Part shown: one piece after another, positions 7,309-12,251 of the stretch
How positions within the stretch are numbered: the stretch's first letter is position 1
Layout of the letters: each line of letters starts with the position of its first letter
Source of the DNA: Bacillota bacterium
Lineage (GTDB): Bacteria; Bacillota; Dethiobacteria; DTU022; UBA8154
Direction: 5' to 3'
Assembly (NCBI GenBank): GCA_003456095.1
Contig: DMPF01000201.1
Coordinates: 1-12,251, forward strand
DNA: 12,251 nucleotides
Notes under the pieces: model-generated
Databases searched by the model: none
What the model saw: the letters and a program-made list of their open reading frames with translations, nothing else
Told to the model about the DNA's origin: nothing
Made by a program: the position numbers and the translations under genes

Positions 7309-7355
7309 GCCTGACCCTGGGCCGAATGCAGCCCCTTACATTTTACGGATCAGGC
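7309..7355 (-). promoter_or_regulatory. Stem-loop in the remA leader covering its ribosome binding site
   Basis: In the minus-strand RNA, bases 7355-7347 (GCCTGATCC) pair with 7317-7309 (GGGTCAGGC) through nine base pairs including one G-U. Inside, GGGC pairs with GCCC (7334-7331 with 7322-7319) around an 8-base loop. The 3' arm holds the only Shine-Dalgarno-like bases (CAGG) before the remA ATG, four bases away, so folding would hide the start. I do not recognise it as a known riboswitch. Confidence 0.5.
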
Positions 7356-7373
7356 CTTCACCTCCTAAGTTAT

Positions 7374-7403
7374 ATTTTACCGCTCACCAACTGGTTGAAT
7401 CAA
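7374..7403 (-). promoter_or_regulatory. Candidate sigma-A promoter for remA-gmk-rpoZ-coaBC
   Basis: On the minus strand TTGATT (7403-7398) and TAAAAT (7379-7374) are separated by 18 bases. Transcription would start near 7367, directly before AGGAGGTG (7366-7359) and the remA leader stem-loop. The 167-base gap between yicC and remA, unusually long for this otherwise compact run, fits a separate promoter. A short inverted repeat CAAC/GTTG lies in the spacer. Confidence 0.4.
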
Positions 7404-7471
7404 TCCGGTTTTCCCGGTTTTACTTAAGCCTTTCACCTCCCCGCACAAAAATTAAATTGCCCCGGATACCG

Positions 7472-8353
7472 TTACTCAATGTTTTGAACCTGTTCACGAA
7501 TTTTTTCTATTTCGCTTTTAGCGTCAAGCACCAGATGGGAAATCTCCAGATCGTTCGCCTTGACGACAATAGTATTAACCTCTCTGTGCATTTCCTGCAG
7601 CAGAAAATCAAGTTTCCGCCCAATTGCCTCCCCTTCCTTTTCGATCGTCACGCTGAAAGCCGAAAGATGGCTCTCCAAACGGACAATCTCCTCTTCAATA
7701 TTGGACCGTTCGGCAAAAAGGGCCACCTCCATAAAAAAGCGCTGCCCGTCATATTCCCGTCCATCAAAGAGTTCATTCAAGCGGTCGACCAGCTTCTGCC
7801 TGTATCGTTCCGTAACCAGGGAGCTTTTCATTTTAAGCCGGGTGCAGATTTCTTTCAACCGCTGCACGCGCCCGCAGATATCATCGGCAAGCCTTCTGCC
7901 TTCATCCTCCCGCTGCCGTATAAACACGTCAAGGGCCTTTTCCAAAGCATCCTGCAGGAGCGGCACCAAAAGGCCCTCATCCAATTCTTCCTTTTCCAGA
8001 ATCAACACGTCGGGAAACACAGCCAGCTTTTCGGCGGTAATTTCAGCATGGGCGAAAGCAAAACTCTGCTGCAACTGCTGCAAGGCCCGGCAATAGCCTG
8101 CCGCCATCTCCTCGTCCACAATCACTTTTTTACGTCTCTGTCCACTTATTTCCTGGTTGACATATATCTCCACCCGCCCCCGGTACACCCTCTCCTGCAA
8201 TCTTCTCCGGATTATCTCTTCCTGTGCCATGAGGTCGCGGGATAACCTGATCACCGGGTCAAGGTGACGGTGATTGACGGAGCGAATCTCCACGACAAAA
8301 TGATATTTGTCATTTTTCGTTTCCCCCCGCCCATATCCCGTCATGCTGCGCAC
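7472..8353 (-). CDS. yicC: YicC/YloC family endoribonuclease
   Basis: The predicted 293-residue protein begins (M)RSMTGYGRGE, the standard YicC N-terminus, and ends with the conserved EVNTIVVKANDLEISHLVLDAKSEIEKIREQVQNIE region (C-terminal DUF1732 part). YicC proteins are oligomeric endoribonucleases reported to act on small RNAs and mRNA; the exact targets here are unknown. The middle is highly charged and likely helical. The reading frame is open to ATG 8395, but that codon overlaps the predicted -10 box, so it cannot be used from that promoter. GTG 8353, seven bases after AAGGTGA, matches family starts best; ATG 8380 after GGAGAG is the alternative, adding nine residues. The gene stands first in the run yicC-remA-gmk-rpoZ-coaBC and is divergent from rqcH. 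Confidence 0.94.
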   Translation of the reverse strand: MRSMTGYGRGETKNDKYHFVVEIRSVNHRHLDPVIRLSRDLMAQEEIIRRRLQERVYRGRVEIYVNQEISGQRRKKVIVDEEMAAGYCRALQQLQQSFAFAHAEITAEKLAVFPDVLILEKEELDEGLLVPLLQDALEKALDVFIRQREDEGRRLADDICGRVQRLKEICTRLKMKSSLVTERYRQKLVDRLNELFDGREYDGQRFFMEVALFAERSNIEEEIVRLESHLSAFSVTIEKEGEAIGRKLDFLLQEMHREVNTIVVKANDLEISHLVLDAKSEIEKIREQVQNIE

Positions 8354-8395
8354 TGGAAGATCACCTTTATCTTTCCCCATTCTTTTTCTCTCCAT

Positions 8396-8423
8396 ATTGT
8401 AACATAAAAACAGGTATGGTCAA
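8396..8423 (-). promoter_or_regulatory. Sigma-A-type promoter for yicC
   Basis: On the minus strand TTGACC (8423-8418), a 16-base spacer and TACAAT (8401-8396) preceded by TGT, so an extended -10. Transcription should start near 8389, which leaves room for the GTG start at 8353 with a leader of about 36 bases and excludes ATG 8395. Confidence 0.65.
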
Positions 8424-8592
8424 GAGAAAAAGAGAAAAGCGTAAATTTGTTAAGGTATCTAAAGTTTATTAGCTACTGTTAACTTTTTTATTAAACATTG
8501 TGCACATAAGCAACGAAAACAAGTAAGGAGTTACAGATTACATTAATTTTATTACCACGAAAGTATACAAAAAAACCGCTCCTACGGCTGCA
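8424..8592. other. AT-rich divergent intergenic region with no recognisable gene
   Basis: Together with the two flanking promoters this forms the 306-base gap between yicC and rqcH. It is clearly AT-rich. An AAGGAG sequence (8524-8529) is not followed by a start codon in range, and no RNA gene or strong hairpin was recognised. A weak GCTCC/GGAGC pairing near 8574-8612 has a long loop and is probably meaningless. Confidence 0.5.
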
Positions 8593-8621
8593 TTGCTTTT
8601 TTAAACCGGAGCCGCTATACT
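8593..8621 (+). promoter_or_regulatory. Sigma-A-type promoter for rqcH
   Basis: TTGCTT (8593-8598), a 17-base spacer and TATACT (8616-8621) fit the housekeeping consensus well. Transcription should begin near 8628, giving a leader of about 32 bases. The palindrome CCTGCTGCAGG (8639-8649) overlaps the start of the GGGAGA ribosome binding site. Confidence 0.65.
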
Positions 8622-8659
8622 GTAAATGCGCGTCAATACCTGCTGCAGGGAGAAAAATT

Positions 8660-10411
8660 ATGCCTTTTGATGCTTTTGTGCTCCATTGTGTTGCCGGGGA
8701 ACTGGAAGAGAAGCTGATCCCTGTCAGAGCGAAGATCAGCAAAATATCCCAGCCTGACCCTAATGAACTGCTTATTCATTTTCGCAGTGAAAATAAAAAT
8801 TATATCCTGTTGTTATCCGTTAACGCCGCCCGGGCAAGAATTCATTTAACTTCACGACATTTCCAAAGTCCGCCGGCGCCTCCTTCTTTCTGCATGCTGC
8901 TGCGCAAACATCTGACCGGAGCTTCTATCCTCTCCTTTGAACAGGTGCCACTGGAGCGTGTGTTAAAAATTCATTTTCGCGCCATCAATATGCGGGGCCA
9001 GGAAACCCAAAAAACACTGGTGGCAGAGCTAATGGAACGGCGCAGCAACCTAATCCTGCTTGATGAGCCTGCCGCAGATGGAAAGCAATCAATTCTCGGC
9101 GCGATTAAAGCGGTTCCTCCTTTTATGAATCGTTTCCGCACTATCTTGCCCCATCATACCTATGTGCCCCCCCCTTCACAGGATAAAGCTCACCCCTTGG
9201 CTATGGATTATAATTTTTTTGCCATGGAAGCAGCCCGGGAACAGGGAAAGCCAACAACAGAATTCCTCCTGGAAAAACTGCGGGGGATCAGCCCGTTTTT
9301 GGCCAGGGAGATAACCGCCCGCGCAGGCATCAATCTGCTTTCCGCGGAAGCCTGGCCAAAACTATGGCAGGCCGTACAGGAGCTGCTGCTATTGTATACG
9401 GAAAAAAAATGGGAACCGACTTTGCTCTGCAATAGCAAGGGAGAGCCCCTTGATTTTGCTCCGTTCCTGCCCAAGCAAGCCGGCGGCGCTTTCCTCCGTC
9501 AATTTTCCTCCATGAGCGAGCTTTTGGATGAGTTTTATCTCTACCGGGAGAAAAGTGAGGCAAAGAAAAACCTGCAGCAGATGATTATCCGGCAGGTTAA
9601 CCATTATATTACAAAAGCACGGAAGAAAGAAAATACCCAACTGGCCGAGCTGGAAAGTGCTGGTAAGGGTGAATATTATCGCCTGTGCGGTGAATTGCTA
9701 AAGTTAAATTTACATGCCGTGTCGGAAAAAGTAAGCACTGTTTACCTGCCAAACCTTTACAGTAAAGAGGCAGAGACCGTTAAGATTACGCTGGAACCAT
9801 ACCTTTCGCCTTCAGAAAATGTGCAACGTTATTTTAAAAAATACCGTAAAGCGGCAAGCGCTACAAAAAAAATTTCAGCAAGCCTCACTGCCACACGCGA
9901 GGAGATAAACTATCTGGAGAGCATCCTTTACAGTGCGGAAAAATGTGATTGGCAGGAGCTGCAAGAAATTCGCCTGGAGCTGGAGGATGGAGAGTATCTG
10001 CCCCGCCTGGCCAAATCGCCGCTGCAGGGAAATAATCCCGCGGCTAAGCCGCATAAGTTTATTGCGGCAGGGGGAGAGGAAATTTTAGTAGGACGCAACA
10101 ACCGGCAGAACGAGCTGTTGCTGCGGCATGCCGATCCTGCGGATCTGTGGTTTCATGCAAAAGAAATGCCCGGCGCTCACGTAATCTTGAAAGGAAGGAA
10201 AGCCGGCAAAGAAGGAATTGAAGCGGCAGCCATGCTGGCCGCCATACACAGCAGAGGCGCCCGTTCCGCCAACGTCCCCGTTGATTATACCCAAGTTATG
10301 AACATACACCGGATCCCCGGGGCAAAACCGGGTATGGTTACCTATACCGGCCAGCGGACTATTTTTATCACGCCCGACCATGAAAAGCTGAATGAGCTGT
10401 TGAAGCGATAA
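8660..10411 (+). CDS. rqcH: RqcH (NFACT) ribosome quality control protein
   Basis: RqcH binds stalled 50S subunits carrying peptidyl-tRNA and recruits tRNA-Ala to add C-terminal alanine tails that mark the peptide for proteolysis; older annotation calls this fibronectin-binding protein A. The 583-residue protein, slightly longer than the Bacillus one, has an NFACT-N domain (about 1-210) starting MPFDAFVLHCVAGEL with FCMLLRKHL near 77, a helical middle with a charged coiled-coil-like part (about 290-430), and an NFACT-R/DUF814 domain (about 460-565) with AAGGEEILVGRNNRQNELL, ADLWFHAK and PGAHVIL. At the position of the D97-R98 pair of the Bacillus protein the sequence reads E99-R100 (PLERV). 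Start is ATG 8660, seven bases after GGGAGA. It is divergent from yicC and convergent with rluD. Confidence 0.95.
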   Translation: MPFDAFVLHCVAGELEEKLIPVRAKISKISQPDPNELLIHFRSENKNYILLLSVNAARARIHLTSRHFQSPPAPPSFCMLLRKHLTGASILSFEQVPLERVLKIHFRAINMRGQETQKTLVAELMERRSNLILLDEPAADGKQSILGAIKAVPPFMNRFRTILPHHTYVPPPSQDKAHPLAMDYNFFAMEAAREQGKPTTEFLLEKLRGISPFLAREITARAGINLLSAEAWPKLWQAVQELLLLYTEKKWEPTLLCNSKGEPLDFAPFLPKQAGGAFLRQFSSMSELLDEFYLYREKSEAKKNLQQMIIRQVNHYITKARKKENTQLAELESAGKGEYYRLCGELLKLNLHAVSEKVSTVYLPNLYSKEAETVKITLEPYLSPSENVQRYFKKYRKAASATKKISASLTATREEINYLESILYSAEKCDWQELQEIRLELEDGEYLPRLAKSPLQGNNPAAKPHKFIAAGGEEILVGRNNRQNELLLRHADPADLWFHAKEMPGAHVILKGRKAGKEGIEAAAMLAAIHSRGARSANVPVDYTQVMNIHRIPGAKPGMVTYTGQRTIFITPDHEKLNELLKR

Positions 10412-10450
10412 ACCTATAAAAACCAGCGGAAAGTTCAAGACCGTTCCCTA

Positions 10451-10490
10451 CTGCGGCGATCCGGAAGATCGGGGCAGGTTATTTTCATTT
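10451..10490 (+). terminator. Probable intrinsic terminator of rqcH
   Basis: CTGC (10451-10454) pairs with GCAG (10474-10477) and CGATC (10457-10461) with GATCG (10467-10471), around a CGGAA loop and a 2x2 GG/GG internal loop. The sequence then runs GTTATTTTCATTT, which includes the rluD stop on the other strand. The internal mismatch and interrupted T tract make it moderate in strength. Confidence 0.5.
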
Positions 10491-11435
10491 GTCTGATGGT
10501 GCTGCCGCTGAAGGCGGGGGCATGGGGTCTTCCGGCATAAACGGTCGAAATTCCTCTCCCGGCAGAGCGGTAAACTCAATATATTCTCTGCTGCGGGGAT
10601 GTTGAAAAGCAAGTTTGCAGGAATGGAGGAGCTGTCCTTTACCCCGGTGGGGAGAGCGCTTTGATCCATAAAGGGGATCGCCCACAATCGGATACCCGAT
10701 GTGGGCAAGATGCACCCGGATCTGGTGCGTGCGACCCGTCTCCAGCTCTACTGCGAGCAGCGAATAAGGGCCGTTTTTACCAAGCACCCGGTAATGGGTA
10801 ACAGCCTGTCTTCCTTTGCCGCCCTGTACAACGGCAAACTTTTTGCGGTCATGGGGATCCCGTCCCAGCGGAGCATCAACGGTGCCTTGCTTCCCCGGAG
10901 GCGTACCATGGACAACAGCCCGGTACTCCCTTTTAACCATTCTGTCTTTGATCTGCTGTGCCAGTGAGCGAAAGGCCAGATCGCTTTTGGCCACCACCAG
11001 CAACCCGGTAGTATCCTTGTCCAGGCGGTGGACGATACCCGGCCTGTTTTTTTCTTCCGCTGCCGGGAGCGCCCGGCAATGGGCCAGCAGCGCATTCACC
11101 ATGGTTCCCTGCCGGTGACCGGCAGATGGATGCACCACCATGCCCCTGGCTTTATTCAGCACCAGCAGATCATCATCTTCATAGATAATATCCAGAGGGA
11201 TCGCTTCCGGTTCGGCCTTTGACTGGGGATGGGGCGGAAGATAAAACTCGATTTTTTGGCCATGCCGCAGGCGAAAACCAGCCTTGCATTGCTCTTTCCC
11301 GTCAACCAGCACCAGCCCCTGGCGGCAAAGTTTTTGTACAGCCGATCGGGAAAGCTCCGCTGCAATGCCGGCAAGGAAAAGATCAAGACGCAAACCATCA
11401 TCCCGTTCCCCTACCCGGTATTCTTTTTTCTCCAT
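10485..11435 (-). CDS. rluD: RluD-family 23S rRNA pseudouridine synthase
   Basis: Converts uridines of large-subunit rRNA into pseudouridine. The 316-residue protein has an N-terminal S4 RNA-binding domain (about 14-75) and a PseudoU_synth_2 catalytic domain with GIVHRLDKDTTGLLVVAK, where D139 of HRLD is the catalytic aspartate, followed by TGRTHQIRVHLAHIGYPIVGDPLYG. The C-terminus ends in a proline/alanine-rich tail. Members that follow lspA are usually annotated RluD (YlyB in Bacillus); the exact rRNA sites cannot be read from sequence. Start is ATG 11435, three bases after the lspA stop, with AGGGAGA about ten bases upstream. Unlike Bacillus, no pyrR follows; the neighbour is convergent rqcH. 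Confidence 0.95.
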   Translation of the reverse strand: MEKKEYRVGERDDGLRLDLFLAGIAAELSRSAVQKLCRQGLVLVDGKEQCKAGFRLRHGQKIEFYLPPHPQSKAEPEAIPLDIIYEDDDLLVLNKARGMVVHPSAGHRQGTMVNALLAHCRALPAAEEKNRPGIVHRLDKDTTGLLVVAKSDLAFRSLAQQIKDRMVKREYRAVVHGTPPGKQGTVDAPLGRDPHDRKKFAVVQGGKGRQAVTHYRVLGKNGPYSLLAVELETGRTHQIRVHLAHIGYPIVGDPLYGSKRSPHRGKGQLLHSCKLAFQHPRSREYIEFTALPGEEFRPFMPEDPMPPPSAAAPSDK

Positions 11436-11438
11436 GGC

Positions 11439-11969
11439 TTAACTGTCTCCCTGCAAAGAATCCTCCGGTGTGGGGAAGCCGGGCCGCGCAATGAGCCCAA
11501 AGGCCATCAGAAACACCCCTGCGACAATCGCTACATCGGCAAGGTTAAATACAGGCCAGAAACGCAGATCAATAAAATCCACCACGTAACCTGTTTGCAG
11601 GCGGTCGAATAAATTACCTGCTGCCCCGCCAAGCATTACGGCCAAACCTGTACGAAGCGTTTTTTGGTACGGAGTAAAATGAGCAACAATTACGGTAAGC
11701 ACAATCAAGATCAGGGAAATGGCAATTAAATATGGCGTTTGGTATGCAAAAAGGCCGAAAGCAGCCCCGGGATTCCGCATAAAAGTAAGGTAAATGGCCC
11801 CATCCAGCAGTGGGCGGATCTCACCGGGATTAAAATGATTAACAACCCACAATTTGCTGACCCGGTCCAGGACAAAGACAACGAGGGCCACCTTAAAAAA
11901 GATCAAGTAGTGCATGCGGCTTCTTACGCATTTCTTCCTGCATAACGATAAAAAATCAGCGAGTTTCAT
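11439..11969 (-). CDS. lspA: Lipoprotein signal peptidase (signal peptidase II)
   Basis: Membrane aspartyl protease that cleaves the signal peptide of prolipoproteins before the lipid-modified cysteine. Conserved blocks: LDRVSK (34-39), RNPGAAFG (65-72), GGAAGNLFDR (114-123) and WPVFNLADVAI (138-148); D122 and D145 are the catalytic pair. Four hydrophobic segments are visible. At 176 residues it is slightly long. The frame opens at ATG 11969, which has no clear ribosome binding site; ATG 11915 would give a 158-residue protein starting MHYLIFFKVALVV, closer to typical LspA, but its site is also poor. The extra 18 residues are basic with two cysteines. The gene lies 36 bases after the DUF5665 gene and is coupled to rluD. 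Confidence 0.95.
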   Translation of the reverse strand: MKLADFLSLCRKKCVRSRMHYLIFFKVALVVFVLDRVSKLWVVNHFNPGEIRPLLDGAIYLTFMRNPGAAFGLFAYQTPYLIAISLILIVLTVIVAHFTPYQKTLRTGLAVMLGGAAGNLFDRLQTGYVVDFIDLRFWPVFNLADVAIVAGVFLMAFGLIARPGFPTPEDSLQGDS

Positions 11970-12005
11970 TTTCTAAATGTTTCCGATCACTAAATTTTTT
12001 TATCC

Positions 12006-12173
12006 CTACAGGTAGGTAAGGACAATACGCACCAGTTCGGCGATAAAATCGCCGATTAAGGGCAGATTTAAGCTTACCAGCCGCTGCAATAACCAGAGCA
12101 CCAGCGCACCCAGCAGGGTTATCCCCACGGCTATACCAAAACCGCGTGAAAGGCCGCCCAGAAAGTTCACCAT
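12006..12173 (-). CDS. Short DUF5665-like membrane protein, probably 5'-truncated
   Basis: The 55-residue frame starts ATG 12173 and reads MVNFLGGLSRGFGIAVGITL, then a hydrophobic helix and LNLPLIGDFIAELVRIV. This matches my memory of the C-terminal half of DUF5665 proteins, small membrane proteins often found near lspA/ileS in Clostridia; their function is not known to me. Full-length members are about 90-110 residues with a charged helical N-terminus. Here no ribosome binding site precedes the ATG, yet the six in-frame codons before it read NPRRYL, which also resembles the family, and are then cut by a TAA at 12194-12192. The gene may have lost its 5' part through a nearby deletion or rearrangement, or may be translated as a short form. 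Confidence 0.65.
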   Translation of the reverse strand: MVNFLGGLSRGFGIAVGITLLGALVLWLLQRLVSLNLPLIGDFIAELVRIVLTYL

Positions 12174-12188
12174 AAGATAGCGGCGGGG

Positions 12189-12211
12189 ATTTTAACAGCT
12201 CCTGTCAGGAG
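12189..12211 (-). promoter_or_regulatory. Possible extended -10 element with adjoining dyad, upstream of DUF5665-lspA-rluD
   Basis: On the minus strand TGTTAAAAT (12197-12189) is an extended -10 with one mismatch in the hexamer. Immediately upstream lies the 13-base dyad CTCCTGTCAGGAG (12199-12211), which would fill the promoter spacer and could be an operator. No -35 box is convincing. Transcription would begin only about nine bases before the DUF5665 ATG. Confidence 0.3.
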
Positions 12212-12220
12212 ATTAATCGG

Positions 12221-12245
12221 AAAAAGGCGAAGGGAGGGTCTCGCC
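12221..12245 (-). terminator. Intrinsic terminator of the unit upstream of DUF5665
   Basis: On the minus strand GGCGAG pairs with TTCGCC (one G-U pair) around an 8-base loop and is followed at once by TTTTT. It should end transcription coming from the gene beyond the right edge, so the DUF5665-lspA-rluD genes need their own promoter. Confidence 0.65.
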
Positions 12246-12251
12246 ATACAG

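Noticed and set aside
7309..7442. Known riboswitch class (for example c-di-GMP) ahead of remA
   Set aside because: No conserved core of a class I know could be found; only a plain stem-loop is supported.
7457..8245. 262-codon plus-strand open frame opposite yicC
   Set aside because: It is antisense to a clearly conserved yicC and its product shows no recognisable motif; it reflects the codon pattern of yicC.
8574..8615. Possible terminator hairpin with a T run in the yicC-rqcH gap
   Set aside because: The only pairing is GCTCC/GGAGC with a loop of about 29 bases, and no minus-strand gene upstream would need it.

Overview
The window looks like a housekeeping stretch from a spore-forming, probably anaerobic member of the Bacillota (a Clostridia / Desulfotomaculum-like or Syntrophomonas-like lineage). 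The evidence is a SpoIIM-family sporulation protein, RemA (DUF370), an RqcH/FbpA-type NFACT protein, DUF116 and DUF5665 proteins, the gene order yicC-remA-gmk-rpoZ-coaBC and priA-def-fmt-DUF116, strong GGAGG-type ribosome binding sites, and frequent TTG/GTG starts. Base composition is close to even. No rRNA, tRNA, CRISPR array, prophage or transposase gene was found.

Layout from right to left, since most genes are on the minus strand: an intrinsic terminator of an upstream unit (about 12221-12245); a short DUF5665 membrane protein; lspA (lipoprotein signal peptidase); rluD (23S rRNA pseudouridine synthase). Facing them on the plus strand is rqcH (8660-10411), which ends in a hairpin plus T-rich tract before the rluD stop. 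From a divergent promoter region (about 8390-8630) the minus-strand run continues with yicC, remA, gmk, rpoZ and coaBC. A 71-base, almost perfectly palindromic repeat (two inverted 28-base REP-like units) fills the gap between coaBC and the convergent plus-strand spoIIM-like gene (4308-4919). Divergent from spoIIM is the minus-strand run priA, def, fmt and the first part of a DUF116 gene, which leaves the window at base 1.

Functionally the genes cover translation start and quality control (fmt, def, rqcH), ribosome modification (rluD), nucleotide and cofactor supply (gmk, coaBC), RNA polymerase and RNA turnover (rpoZ, yicC), replication restart (priA), envelope work (lspA, SpoIIM-like, DUF5665) and a DNA-binding matrix regulator (remA). 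Tight spacing or overlap (rpoZ/gmk, coaBC/rpoZ, fmt/def, DUF116/fmt, rluD/lspA) points to translational coupling.

I do not see a new multi-gene system. The items most worth a second look are the inverted REP-like pair between two stop codons, a structured leader and orphan ribosome-binding-site motifs ahead of remA, an apparently 5'-truncated DUF5665 gene, and the spoIIM-like gene set between coaBC and priA.
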